Both the position numbers and the translations under genes were made by a program. From Metopolophium dirhodum (taxonomy: Eukaryota; Arthropoda; Insecta; Hemiptera; Aphididae): a stretch of DNA of 64,000 bases. Below are positions 51,003-63,047 of this stretch, in pieces. The stretch's first letter is position 1, and every line of letters starts with the position of its first letter. The stretch lies in the NCBI RefSeq assembly GCF_019925205.1, contig NC_083566.1:14818001-14882000 (forward strand), in the 5' to 3' direction. Under the pieces are notes generated by a model, which saw nothing but the letters and a program-made list of their open reading frames with translations, ran no database searches and was not told the DNA's origin.

Positions 51003-54000
51003 TTATTGTACATTACAAACAGCGGATGTTCCAACACGTTTGTCCATACTTGCGGCTCGTCTTTTGATTGCTTCCAAGTAAACATCACGATTAAACTGTC
51101 CAGCGGCTAAAGGCATACTGAAATATATTTATATATATTAATCATACTCAAATTACAGATTTTTAAATATATTTTAATCCTTACGTATCAATACCAGGCC
51201 GAATTGAACACTTGTAAAGACCCCAAACTGGTTTATGGTCAGATGTACATACTGTTGGAACTGAACAGTAAGTTAAACATTCAATACTAGATGAAGTACA
51301 AGTGGATCCTGCAAAAATGCATTTTCTTATGATAGAATAAAAAATAAACGATAACTGATACAAAAAAATAGGGAAATAATTTATATATTAATTATTGTAG
51401 TTAATACTAATAAAATACCAGTGTTAGTAGCCTAGTAACGTAACACAAATTATAAATTACTGTAATGCAATTACTTTTTAAGTAATGCAGCAGTAATTTC
51501 ATTACATTTTACTTAAAGTAACGAAATTGCAATTGTAACAAAATTACTTTTGAAAAGTAATTTCTATGAAGCAACGCACTAATGCGTTATTTCCCACGTT
51601 AATAAAATAATAGTTTTTAATGTATTACAAAAACAAGCCGATAGGATATCCCAGGAAAAATAAAAAATCAATTAAATTTATTTTTGATTCCGATAATAGT
51701 TAACAATATTATTAAACATTCCAGGAATAAATGTTATCACTTTATTAGCAGAAAGAAAACAGTTTGGTTTAAAAATAAAATTTAATTAAACTGAATTATG
51801 ATTTATGACTTGTGACTATATAGCCATATAGGTAAGATGATTGTTCATTTGTACTAGAGATGGTTAACGGTGACAAAATTTGGTCGCCGTGACAATAGTG
51901 ACAGCTACTTTAAAGTCATTGTGACTTTTAATGGCGACTGGTCATTATTTGTTTAGCATAATATATATTTAAGTTACTTTTAAAATGGTTACACACCCAT
52001 ATATTTAGTACCTTCCGAAAAAATATCAGGGAGGCAAGTGTCCCCTTTCACCCCCCTACTATAACCACAATCATGACAATAACGTAAATAAATGTACTTT
52101 GAATTTAATTAGATATTTATTTTCATTTATATATTAATTAAATTTAAAAAAACAGGGCTATAGCACAATAGTGCCTGCGAGTTGAGTATCACTGGTATTA
52201 GCCACTGTCACTGGGTGTACCAATTTCATAATATTTACCTGTAGGACTTGGTAGAACCTGTTGTTTTCCGCATTTGAAAAGAATTCTATCTGTATATGAA
52301 GGTGTTCTTTGTTTAGCAGTTGTATCAAACATTTCAGTTCCTGGATCATACTTATATGTTGGTGCAAATGTTAATGGGCCTTCTTGGAATCCACGAAATA
52401 CTAAACCTATAATTAATAGAGATTTAACTCGATGTTAGTTTTTTTTTGTTAAAGATGTAACATCAAAGATTGCTCTTTCGTACAAGGAAAATATTATAAA
52501 AGTTCACGAAGATGAGTCAATAATATAAAGAGTAATTTTAAAGGTTAACATCTATATAAAAGTTGTATATTAGTTTAAATTTGTTTGATTGATTTAACTA
52601 GTTCGCGACCCAGGGGTAAATTAGAGAGACCTACAGTAGACTACTGAAAATATAATAATAATAAAAAGTACCCAAACTAACGATATTTGATGGCCAAGCT
52701 ATTAAAATCATTACCTCAGAAATTGCTTAAAATAAACCAAAGAAACTGGTCTATAAATCCCATATAAAAAACATATTGACCATATCTTATATAATATTTA
52801 CACCGGTCCAAGCTAAGACACAACCATTTTACATATACCAAAAACGTAGTTGCTAATCTTTCGGTGCCGAATTCATAAGAGGGTGGCTTATTACGTATTA
52901 AAATAATATTAACTTATAATGTGCTTTTTTTTCTTTAGTCTTGATTTGGGAAAAACTATAATTAATAGTTATAAATTGATTGATACTTAAAATCTATAGG
53001 ACTATCTATGACTATTACACCAACAATTTATACTATATAATATAAATTAAAACTAGTTAAATATTAATTATTTATATAATTATTAATTAAATAAACATAA
53101 CTGGACTTACCATTTGAAATACAGTCATTCAGTTGATCTGAAAGTGTTTGATGCATAGGTGATACCAAAGGAAACCTATGCTGTGTAACCCATTTCATGA
53201 CTTCGGGTCGTGAATGGGCTAATCTGAAGTTTAGATCTCCGCACCAAAATACATAATCAAAATTATTAGTAACATCTAAAACAAAAAAAAATTGTTGTAT
53301 TAATATGAATTAAATTAAAAAAAAAAAAGTTTGAAAAAATCATGTACCTTTTGTTTTATGTTTAACAGGCAAAAGTTTTGGAAGTTCCAAAGATTTAATA
53401 ATTCTACGCACATCTTGTAAACGTTCTTTAACTTTTTCTACATGTGCAGTAAGATGCGATGTTATAAATAATATTGACGAACCAAATAAAGAAAACGAAA
53501 TTGCAACAGCGCCTTTTGTTCGAAATGCTGTTCCCGGTCGAGTACTAAAACTTGATTCTTCAGGAACTAAAAATCAATACACTTAATATTCTTAAACCTC
53601 TTTAAAACATTAAAATAAAAAAAAATTCTTACCAGAGCAAAACCATATTAAATCTCTTCGGATATAAATGGCTAAATGTAATGTGCCTAATGAAGCAGAA
53701 TGAAAAAGAATGTGTGATGGACCAATAGTTTCTTGAATATTTACTTCCCATTCAAATTTATCAGGGTAACTTTCTTGGGTACCTATAGCAAGAATATCTG
53801 GCAAATGAGGAACAGTGTCTGGTAGTAGTAGTTCATTAAGTTCAGGTGGAGGCGCCTATAAAATTAATTTAGTTACATAAAAACATTAACTTTATTAATT
53901 ATTTTATTTACTTGGCCATTCATGTTCCATGTTCCAACATATATACGAACTTCACGATTATGTAAAACTCGCTCCAATTCCATAGCTCCTAGTAAAGAAT

Positions 54001-54737
54001 TTCCTGCAATACGTCCATGCAAATAGTTTCTGTAAAAAAATAAAATAAATACATTTAAGTATATAAATATGTTAAAATAAATAAATTTATATGTTTTACC
54101 GTTCTTTAACATCAGACGTGGGAATAAGATGTAATACTTGTACTGCAAATAAAGCTTGTCTGGCTAAACTATCCATTGAGTTATTTTTAGTTTCAGTTTT
54201 TTTTATATATTCAGATGCTGTTAAAGTAGTTGTAGATGATGGACGAATTGGCTTTGAATCTGCTGTATTTATAGTAGGGGTTTTTGGAATAATGATACTA
54301 TCGGCAGACACATGTTGTGCATTGCTAAACATTTTTCGTAACCTGTCACATTTTTCCGAAGAAGGAGTTGATGGTTCATTTGTTTCAGTATCTTTATATT
54401 CTGGATTCACACCGTTGGCAGATGAATGTAAGCCAAGACTCAAAGACCGTTTATGAGAAGTATTGGGTTCCACTGTACATGAACACACATCAGGTTCATT
54501 TGAGTTTTCTCCATTTTGGAAATCAGATGGTGTCTTTGTTGTCTCGGTAATTGCACAACATAAAGAGACATTTGTGCTTCTATTGAGTGGATTAGAAACA
54601 TTACGATATGGACCATCTAATTGATAAAATGCTTGTTTTGATGTATCAGTTTCGGGCGTTGTTGTTTTTTTTTTCCTTAAATGTAGTATACTTAACAAGC
54701 TCGATTTTTTTTTAGGTGAAATATTTTGTTTATTCAT
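51003..54737 (-). CDS. INPP5E: INPP5E-type phosphatidylinositol polyphosphate 5-phosphatase
   Basis: Eight exons join in phase to 589 aa: 54737-54100, 54029-53912, 53855-53633, 53566-53348, 53275-53111, 52406-52239, 51308-51185, 51117-51003. The N-terminal 212 residues are low-complexity, rich in Ser/Thr/Lys. The Mg-dependent 5-phosphatase fold follows, opening with IYVGTWNMNGQ and including GTQES, TSHLTAH, the signature FWCGDLNFR (409-417) and PSYTDRIL (490-497), then CTSDHKPV. The last four residues, CNVQ, form a CaaX prenylation box, the feature that marks INPP5E among 5-phosphatases and anchors it to membranes. In other animals it removes the 5-phosphate from PI(4,5)P2 and PI(3,4,5)P3, notably in cilia; in an insect, chordotonal and other sensory neurons are the natural site (inference). 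An acceptor-like tract at about 54789-54802 suggests an upstream non-coding exon. Confidence 0.95.
51420..51600. repeat. hAT-like MITE in an INPP5E intron
   Basis: The sequence starts CAGTGTTAGTAGCCTAGTAA and is built of TAATGCAATTACTTTT-type inverted words, ending near GCGTTATTTCCCACG. TAATAAAATA occurs on both sides, but the spacing to the ends is not clean, so only a likely MITE is claimed. Confidence 0.45.
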
Positions 54738-55418
54738 TTTTATAACTCACAGATTGGTCATAACAGAAGAGTTGAGATCAGTTTTCAGCTGTATTGAAAA
54801 AAAAAAATACTTATAAATAATGACTAGGAAAACATTGTAACGAAATCGCTAACAGTATGAGTAAAATTCTGCTACGTTTAAAAAGATACTTAATACTCTT
54901 ATGAGTTGTATACTTATTATAATATCTAATCTAAGTGTTTGGTCGTGCATAATTAAAAATTTGGTTGTTTAGTTCAGTAAAATTATTGATGAACGTAGGA
55001 CGGTTGTCAACTTGTCGTTTTATTTTTTTCCTGATAAACTGATAAACTTTCTTGTAACCACGAACCGTGTTGTGGTTATGCAATATGCAATTTACGACAA
55101 TCGTGAACTGATTGCAAAGTGCAATCTGCAAGACTGCAACCAAATACTTTGCTGCAACTTGCTAGACACTAATAAGTGGCAAGCACGATTAAAGATATTG
55201 TATTAGAGATGGGCAACATTTTGTGAACATCGATATATTGTATCTTTATTCTTTAATGGTGGGTACAACCTTACTGGCAAGTACACAAACACAACTATCG
55301 ACTATCACAGATTGACAGATTTAAGTTTAAAGTCACTACCTATATAGTTAGTGTATAACTAGCTATAATATATTGTTCTATGATATAGGTAATAGGTATA
55401 TCAGCTGTATCGAGTACC

Positions 55419-55452
55419 TACCACGAATTAAGATATATCTTAATTCGTGGTA
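55419..55452. repeat. 34-bp perfect palindrome
   Basis: Each half reads TACCACGAATTAAGATA in the outward-in direction, giving a full dyad without a loop. A nearly identical half with part of the second arm (TTACCACGAATTAAGATATA) occurs at 49228-49247 inside the hAT-type MITE. Confidence 0.9.
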
Positions 55453-56053
55453 CCTACTGACTATATACTACTGATTTGTGACTACCGATGTGCTACTGAC
55501 CGAGCATAGAGTTTTATTATTATTTCGAAATGTAATTAAAATTCTTTAAGCATTGCTCCGTGGTACTGACTACTTTGAGTGAAAAATGTAAACAATTTAT
55601 AATAATTATTATGTTATGTAAAGTATTTACTGTTATTTATTTTCATGTGATATTTCCCTTTAGCTCTTTACCAGTTAGAAATAATTACCAACTGCATCAG
55701 TGACCACTAACGTAATGTGAAATGTACGATTTCGTGGTCCTAATTGCAGTTTTACAACCATTCGCCAATACCGCAGTGCGCGACACCAGTAGGAAAAAAT
55801 ATAATTATAACTATAGACTGATTGTTTTAGGAGGACAATGGGACAAATAAGTCAGCTAAAAAATCCAATATTGATTTTTATAATTACGTAATAGGTAATA
55901 TTCTTATTTAAATTATCATTTAACTTATATTTTACCTTGTTTAAGTATCTGTACTCTATGTCTATACACTTACGAATATAAAAAATCTTTTAAAAAATAT
56001 AACAAATTTATATAGTCAAGACGTTAATTTTATATTTTGTTTGAAAACGATTT

Positions 56054-56550
56054 ATTTTAGATTTTGAGCAGAGCAAGGAAGATAGTGGTTTTAAAATGGT
56101 TTTTTTTTTTTTTATATCCTGTATACAAAATTTTTACCAGAAGGAGTGCTTTGATTTCAACATATAGTAACCTTTACCTTTATAGTATCTTTTAGAAAAT
56201 TGGATCAAGATGGTACTTTAGAGAGGTCATTTTTCGTATTTCTCAATAATTATTTAATGCCACAGGAAAAACTACTGACAAATTACAAAAAACCACTTAA
56301 AATGAGATTTTGATTTGTTTATCACCATACCAACGAATAAAATATAATAATATTATAATATTAATTTAACTTAAAGGCTATAATAAATAATACAAATTTA
56401 AAAATCCAGACTGATAAACCGTCTCCTCAGAATTGATTTTTTTTATACAATGATATTATATCATTGAATTCAAGTTTAATACAATCCATTATACATTGAC
56501 ACAATTGTAACCTACTGTACAGCAGAGCGACATCTACTTACCCGCTTTTT
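56054..56550 (-). repeat. Dispersed repeat family A, copy 6
   Basis: The right end (TTTTAGATTTTGAGCAGAGC) is at 56056-56075 and the left end (GCAGAGCGACATCTACTTAC) at 56522-56541. About two thirds of the interior is missing compared with copy 3, and the left-end frame is broken. Confidence 0.75.
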
Positions 56551-57104
56551 TAAATTCCACTTGTATATTAAACTCTTTGATAGATAATAGCGCATTATTA
56601 TTGAATATAATATATTATGTGAGTACTACTAATTAATTTAAAGAAAACTTATTTATGGTGCGGTTAAATCTACATTAGTAAAATAAAATTATTCCTTTTC
56701 TAGCACATTCAATAATATCATGTTCTACATTTTTAAGTTAAGTTACTTGATGAGACTGAACAACACTGACAAGTCTTGTTATATATATATATATATTTTA
56801 ATACACATGGAATATGGATGTTTATCATGTTTCTATAATATTGTTATATTGTCATGTTGAGATCTGAGGAAAAATCTGTCAGGAAAAGCAAATTGTCAAG
56901 TGGCAAATACAAAATAACACTATGGTGGCTACTCGTTAGCCTGTTGGTAAACCTAATCGTAATGTGCACATCCGTTGTGTCATTAATTTCATTTTGTGTA
57001 TCAGATTAAGAACTATTTTTAGGATTTATAACTTGTGCAATAAATAAAGTACATCAAAAAATAAATACTTATAGCAGTATATATTTAACCAATTGTTTAC
57101 AGTT

Positions 57105-60100
57105 TTAACAAAAATAACTTTCAATGGGCTCATTAACATATTTTTCCATTTGTTGAATAGCTTTCCTTGTTTTTTGTTCAATATCTTCCTGTTCATCTTC
57201 CATCAATTCAGCTAAAAATGGTATTGAATCTGGAAGTAGTGGTAAGAAATTTTCTCCTAATCTCTCTGCTACAGCTAATGCAGTATCAATGCATATTGAT
57301 CGGACTTCAGGCAAACGATGTCTAGCTTTAAGCATAATCTGGCAATTTATATCCTTCCATAAAGTGTCATCTGTTACAGCAGCTATTAAATTAGATATAC
57401 ATGGTATTACATAATTCTTACATATATTGTTGTAATCTTCCAAATCTACAGCTTCCAAAATATCAACTAGTGGGTTCATAATTATTTCAAAACGATCTTT
57501 GGTTGTAAAATTGATTGTATCATACTTGAAAACATTGGATAATGTTGACACTATAGATTGAATAAGCAATGTTTTTTCAATTTTAGTGTTGGATTTACAT
57601 TGTGTCAGAATCAAATTAGCTGTTGGTATTAAATTTCCAGCGAATAAAAGATACAAACCTTTAAGCTCACTAGATAATGTATTTAATAATTTAAAATAGA
57701 TTAATACACGAAGTTCATTATTTTTACCATTTTTCCATTCATTTAATTTATGATAAAATGTACGGAATGTTGATTCAGAACATTTTAATGCTACTTCACT
57801 TATTGCAGATATAACTGAACCCTCCACCATACTCGATTTTATATTTTCGGATTCATGAGTAAAACAACAAAAATCTAGAGATTTTAACAGGAACGTTGTA
57901 AATTCTTCAGTCATGGAATTTTTAAAACTATTTTTTGCAATGTTCAATACATATTGGAATGCAGTAAATTTTAGGTTCCTCACAATTTCTACCAAAGTAT
58001 TACTTAGTACTGGTTCTAAAATTCGGCCTGGTATTTCTGACAATTTTTCACCCAACTGTTGAAATTTAGTTCTTATTATAGATTTGTAATTATCATTTTC
58101 ATCTTCTGAACTGTCATCACAGGTAGCTGACAATAATGATAGTTCATAGATTAAAGGTACCAGATAAGGACTCAAAAAATTTTTTAGTTCTGATATTATT
58201 CTTAGCAAACCAGTCAGAATACTTGGTAATAAAGCTCCATCAGACATAACACTAATGTCATTCAATTTATGGAGAACAGATATTACTGTTGGTATTATTG
58301 ATGCAAAACTTGTGATGGCTTTAGTTTTTAAATTAGAAACCAACTCTGCAATACATAGCACAAATGTTCCAAGCAATGGACCAACAGATACATCTTGTAC
58401 AGATTTAGTAACTTTCTGAAGAATTTCCTTAAATACATCTACATTTTCATTAATATTTGAGCACTTGGTGACCAATGTAATAGAAATAAGAGCAGTTTGT
58501 TTAACATTCAAATCTTCTTTTGTATTAAAGCTAGACATGTTGACTATTTCAGACAAAGGTTCAAGTAATTTTAATGTTTGATATTGGGTTAATGACTTAG
58601 ATTCCAATAATCTTTTATTCAGTAAATCCATAGTTCTGTGTTGTGTAGATTTGAGGTCGACAAATGTTAATATATAATTTATAGCATCAACAAATATATC
58701 CAATGGAAGTAAAGCATTTACTTTGTCTAAAATGCTATAATATTTGATAGGCATAAAGTTTTTTGAACAACTGCTTTGGCGTTGTACAAACCATAAAGTA
58801 TTTTTAATTATTTCAGTGAAACCTTCTTTTAATGTATCATTAGATGTACAATACATAACTTTGGACACAAATATATATGATGATAGTAGGTTTGTAATAA
58901 AAGATACCAAACAATATTTTAATTTATGTAATTTGTTTACAGAATAGTTTGAAATGTCAATTAATGTTTCTTGATCAGATTCTCCTTTTTTAAGTTCTAT
59001 AAATTTACAGTAATTTAAAATATTATTACACATATCAAGTAAAACATTTATTGGACATTCAGCACAGATATCCAAACAAATAGTATTACTAGACACCTTA
59101 TTTTTAGTACCGATTGTACCAGATATGTATTCTTTATGTACAAGTACAATTAGTTCCCATAAATAATTGTTGGTATTCAAAGCTTGAACAAGGTATCTCA
59201 ATAATGTCCCTCGTCTATGCTCAGGTATATCCAAAATACTACGAGCAAATACTGATAATGCTTTTCTAGTCACAACTTGGCCTTCCTTTAATAAAATAGG
59301 AATTATTGTATTGAGTACTTGACAAGTAATTTTAAATGTATACTCATCATCTTGGCGCATAACGGAATTACCCATAAAAGTGAATATAGTCATTACGTGT
59401 AAAATAATCTGGTCTGGTACCATTTGAGCACAGTTTGACAACAGAATTAATGCATGATGTTGAGTTTGTTGATTTGGAGATAAACGCATGGTTGAGACAA
59501 TTAGTTCAAGGTTAAGATGTTCAGAAACTTTAGATTTTTCTGTCTCATTTTTAGTCATTGTACAACAATTTAGTATACAACTTAAACACAATTGTTTAGT
59601 GTACTCAAGTAAACTAGACTGATCTTCAAACTCTAAGCATTTTTTTAGTATATGAAATAAAACTGGAGTCAATCTAGTAACATTTTCTAAACTGTTTTTA
59701 TTTTGAATTAATTCCAATAAGGCAATTCCATTTTTCCACAGCACACTGTTGGGTGAATCATCATACATTTTTTCAAGATGAGAAATGAACATTATACTAT
59801 CAAAGCTAACTTCGTGAATAAAACTTTTGATGGAGTCTATAATATCATTATCTTCAACTTTTGCTTGTAAATCAAGTAGAGTCTTTATTAACTTCAATTT
59901 CAAATCATCAGACATTGTGTTAAACATTTCTGTCGTTAGACTTTGAACAAAAATTGTGACTGGACATATCAATTTTCCTGTTCCAAAGTTTAATACAGGA
60001 GTTGTTTCCTTTAAATATTTTTCACATATAGGCCATATGCTAAACCAATCTATGACACTAGGATGAAGTTTGTTGAGAGCAAATTTAAAAATATGTGATT

Positions 60101-62066
60101 CGGCTATATCAATTTGTGTTTTTTGTAATAATTCAAGACCATGGGTCATCACACTTAGACACACATTTGATGAATTGAGTGCTGAAAAAACATCAAATAT
60201 TTTAAGTCGTAATGCAGAAGATATATCAAAATTGCATGCGGTTTTAAATAGCATTTCTAATGTATTTTTAGCAACAATGTTATCAGATTGTAATGCAACC
60301 ATTAAAATAAGGCGAATTTGATCACCATCTACTAGAATATTTTGACGTTTACTAATGATATTTTTTATTAACCACATATAAGATGAAGAGCTTGTGTCTT
60401 TGTAGGTTCTATTCAACTTTTTGAGGAAAGTTATTGTTGTTTTTCTAATATGTTGTGCGTCAGAAGCCAAACAACACAATAACGTTGGAATTACAATGTT
60501 CCTGGGGGTTAATGATACTAAAAACAAAACATTTTTATTGATTAGTGAGTTAAGACTATTGCAAATTTGAGTAATCTTAATGTTTCCAATCCATAAATTT
60601 TCACAGTATACTTGAATACGTTCTTCATCACTTGAATACTGTTTAGTAAATATACTATCTTCAATTTCCATTTTATTATCTTTTGGTTCTTCTATAATTA
60701 CATCAACGTCCATTTTCTCATCATCATATGAGGTGACATCATCAACCTTTAATGTACATATGAATTTGTTTTTTTCTACAGAAGGTGAATCATGTAACAA
60801 CTTAATTGAATCCTTCCAAGAAGTTTTGTATTTATTTTTAACACTCTTAGCTATTTCTAAATACCAGGGTTCATTATTAGAAGAGTCCATTATTAGTTTT
60901 ACTAATTCAATTGTATAGTCATCTTCGTTCAAATCTATTAAATTTATTAAATCAGAAGCAAATGAACAAATAGATTTTTCTTTTTTTGAAAGCATTATAC
61001 TATCTCGAACAGTTAATAAATAGAATATGCTTTTGTCACATTTTAAAAGTTTTTTAAAAGCCTCAATTTGTAAATTGGAGTGTTCAGCCATATATTTAAT
61101 ACAAGAATTGGGAATTTTGACATTTGATGAATTTCTTGTTGATTTGAAAATAACACTCAATAACAAAGTACAATTATAATATAGCTGTTCATGTTTAACC
61201 ATTACAATTTTTGTAACTAGGCTTGATCGTAATTTTTCTGTGTATGTTATATACTTGGACATAACACCAATAACTATTAAAGAAGAAACTGTGAATGGCC
61301 GCGCGTCAGATTCAAGCCCAGCAACTATTGATGGAAGAAATATTGTTATTAAATTATTCTTTGAAATAGAGGATGATGTAAAAGCAGCAACTAAAAGTTT
61401 GGCATAAAAATTAGTCCAAACTGTTACTAGTTCCTCATTAGCTTTATGTCCATCAATCACTTTAATAATAATAGAACAAATTAGTTTTAATAACCTTGTA
61501 TCATTAATTGCTTCCGCAATAAAACTTTGTTCATTAATTTGAACACCAGTTTTTCTAGATCTGGTTAACCACCACCAATTTTTTGCAACTTCAGGGTTAT
61601 TCTTAAGAGGAATCACTTGTATTAACCTTGTAAATACTTGGGTTGAGACATATGGTAAAGCATAGCCAAGTAAAATGTCTGTATTGTATTGTTCAATATT
61701 AAATCGATGTACTAACCACTCAAGAGCATATAATGCTGGCTTCGAATTAAAATAAGGAGATAACAAACACAAAAATTCATCAATCAAAGAATCAATTTTT
61801 TGGTTTTCAGATAGATTCAAAATTGCCCTTTGCTTAGTCTGCCATAAATTGCTAAATAATGTTGATTTAAATTTGATAAACTTTATATTGATACCACACA
61901 GCTCATTAAGACCTTTCAGGCCAACTTCGAAAAATGATGACAAATCATGATTTCCTATATCTTGTGGTTGAATAAGCAATGATGTTTTTTTGTGGCCCAA
62001 ACTCAATATTGATGTTTGGGGAGCACTTAATTTTTGTAACTGTTTTGCAAGAGATGTTGATGCCAT
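57105..62066 (-). CDS. HEATR1: HEATR1 / UTP10 homologue, U3 snoRNP-associated HEAT-repeat protein
   Basis: A single open frame of 1653 aa, against about 2144 in human HEATR1. The family protein is nucleolar, part of the t-UTP/UTP-A subcomplex of the small-subunit processome, and needed for pre-rRNA transcription and early 18S processing. The N-terminus carries the family start (SLAKQLQKLSAP) and the conserved LSPYF..ALEWLVHRFNIEQYN block near residues 90-125. The body is alpha-helical HEAT-type repeat throughout. Acidic patches lie near 450-470 (EEPKDNKMEIED) and 1317 (DDSSEDEND). The C-terminus has the BP28CT-type region and a last clear HEAT unit (RLPEVRSICIDTALAVAERL, about 1590) ending in FLAELMEDEQEDIE. 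No intron interrupts it, unlike the other genes here. The ATG at 62064-62066 is the family start. Shorter length suggests loss or divergence of middle repeats. Confidence 0.93.
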   Translation of the reverse strand: MASTSLAKQLQKLSAPQTSILSLGHKKTSLLIQPQDIGNHDLSSFFEVGLKGLNELCGINIKFIKFKSTLFSNLWQTKQRAILNLSENQKIDSLIDEFLCLLSPYFNSKPALYALEWLVHRFNIEQYNTDILLGYALPYVSTQVFTRLIQVIPLKNNPEVAKNWWWLTRSRKTGVQINEQSFIAEAINDTRLLKLICSIIIKVIDGHKANEELVTVWTNFYAKLLVAAFTSSSISKNNLITIFLPSIVAGLESDARPFTVSSLIVIGVMSKYITYTEKLRSSLVTKIVMVKHEQLYYNCTLLLSVIFKSTRNSSNVKIPNSCIKYMAEHSNLQIEAFKKLLKCDKSIFYLLTVRDSIMLSKKEKSICSFASDLINLIDLNEDDYTIELVKLIMDSSNNEPWYLEIAKSVKNKYKTSWKDSIKLLHDSPSVEKNKFICTLKVDDVTSYDDEKMDVDVIIEEPKDNKMEIEDSIFTKQYSSDEERIQVYCENLWIGNIKITQICNSLNSLINKNVLFLVSLTPRNIVIPTLLCCLASDAQHIRKTTITFLKKLNRTYKDTSSSSYMWLIKNIISKRQNILVDGDQIRLILMVALQSDNIVAKNTLEMLFKTACNFDISSALRLKIFDVFSALNSSNVCLSVMTHGLELLQKTQIDIAESHIFKFALNKLHPSVIDWFSIWPICEKYLKETTPVLNFGTGKLICPVTIFVQSLTTEMFNTMSDDLKLKLIKTLLDLQAKVEDNDIIDSIKSFIHEVSFDSIMFISHLEKMYDDSPNSVLWKNGIALLELIQNKNSLENVTRLTPVLFHILKKCLEFEDQSSLLEYTKQLCLSCILNCCTMTKNETEKSKVSEHLNLELIVSTMRLSPNQQTQHHALILLSNCAQMVPDQIILHVMTIFTFMGNSVMRQDDEYTFKITCQVLNTIIPILLKEGQVVTRKALSVFARSILDIPEHRRGTLLRYLVQALNTNNYLWELIVLVHKEYISGTIGTKNKVSSNTICLDICAECPINVLLDMCNNILNYCKFIELKKGESDQETLIDISNYSVNKLHKLKYCLVSFITNLLSSYIFVSKVMYCTSNDTLKEGFTEIIKNTLWFVQRQSSCSKNFMPIKYYSILDKVNALLPLDIFVDAINYILTFVDLKSTQHRTMDLLNKRLLESKSLTQYQTLKLLEPLSEIVNMSSFNTKEDLNVKQTALISITLVTKCSNINENVDVFKEILQKVTKSVQDVSVGPLLGTFVLCIAELVSNLKTKAITSFASIIPTVISVLHKLNDISVMSDGALLPSILTGLLRIISELKNFLSPYLVPLIYELSLLSATCDDSSEDENDNYKSIIRTKFQQLGEKLSEIPGRILEPVLSNTLVEIVRNLKFTAFQYVLNIAKNSFKNSMTEEFTTFLLKSLDFCCFTHESENIKSSMVEGSVISAISEVALKCSESTFRTFYHKLNEWKNGKNNELRVLIYFKLLNTLSSELKGLYLLFAGNLIPTANLILTQCKSNTKIEKTLLIQSIVSTLSNVFKYDTINFTTKDRFEIIMNPLVDILEAVDLEDYNNICKNYVIPCISNLIAAVTDDTLWKDINCQIMLKARHRLPEVRSICIDTALAVAERLGENFLPLLPDSIPFLAELMEDEQEDIEQKTRKAIQQMEKYVNEPIESYFC

Positions 62067-63039
62067 AACTGACTTAAATCAATAACCACTGTAGTAATAC
62101 GAGATTAATTCAAATACTTACACAATTAATAATTCAAACAATTTGAATTAAATATTGATACTAGAACAATGGAATTACAAATGGTTTGATAAATATCTGA
62201 AACAAAAATATAAAAATTTAAAAATAGTAAAAACTTATTTACCTAAAAAAATACAAATGGGTATATTCTAACTAATTCCTATGGTTTAGTTTATGTTAGC
62301 AATAAAGATAAGTGGATAAAAGTAAGGTAAATACTAAATACTATTACCTACATTATAATGAAATAAGTAGTGTTAAGACATTTTCTTGTTTTTTTATCTT
62401 TTTAATTGTAAATACATTAAAATGTAGTAGGTTGTAAAAAATATTTTATTAGTAATGTTGTAGTTAATTACACTAATTACAGTTCATTGTTAAACATTAG
62501 ATATTATCATCATTACCTAATGACTTATGATACTATTATTGTTATTGTTATCTATTTTCCAAATTTCAAAAATATGTATTTTTGTTAGCAATAGGTACTT
62601 TGAATGTAATTTAACATTTCAAATTGTAAGATGCATAAAGATCCCAACTATAAGAAAAATGTGATTATATTATGAAACTATTTGGGAGGCTGAAGATTTT
62701 TATATAGAGATGAACATTATTTTCATATATTCTAATGTGGTGTATCTTCAGGTTTTTTTTGTGGAGAGAATATAAAATGTTGGTTAGCGGTAATTTACCC
62801 TTTCCGTTATTTGCGCCTATGCCGATAGCAATTACAAAAAAATGGAATTTTAACTTAATAATTATATTGTTTATAAAATCTAAGAAAGAAAAAACTTGCG
62901 AATGTCAGCGCACAACATTGTTTTTGTTTTCTCACTCTGGCCAACGCACAACATAGACAAAACGTATTTACGCCAAATCATTTTTTCTATGTTTTTAAGT
63001 AATCATAGAGTAATATCATTCATTACAAAAAAGATAGAG
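62067..63039. other. HEATR1 upstream region
   Basis: AT-rich sequence that should contain the HEATR1 promoter; CTACAG at 62080-62085 on the minus strand could be the acceptor of a leader intron. Bases 62908-62955 contain two similar CGCACAACAT words about 35 bp apart. No gene is supported. Confidence 0.4.
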
Positions 63040-63047
63040 TAATATTT

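Larger units (their letters stand above)
54738..57104. other. INPP5E-HEATR1 intergenic region
   Basis: It holds the INPP5E leader (with a likely splice acceptor near 54789), a 34-bp perfect palindrome at 55419-55452, a family A copy at 56054-56550 and AT-rich filler. The HEATR1 3' end must lie close to 57104. No exon is supported. Confidence 0.5.

Noticed and set aside
54091..54456. 121-codon plus-strand frame opposite INPP5E exon 1
   Set aside because: It is the mirror of a well-supported coding exon with intact family motifs downstream; no domain and no splice context of its own.
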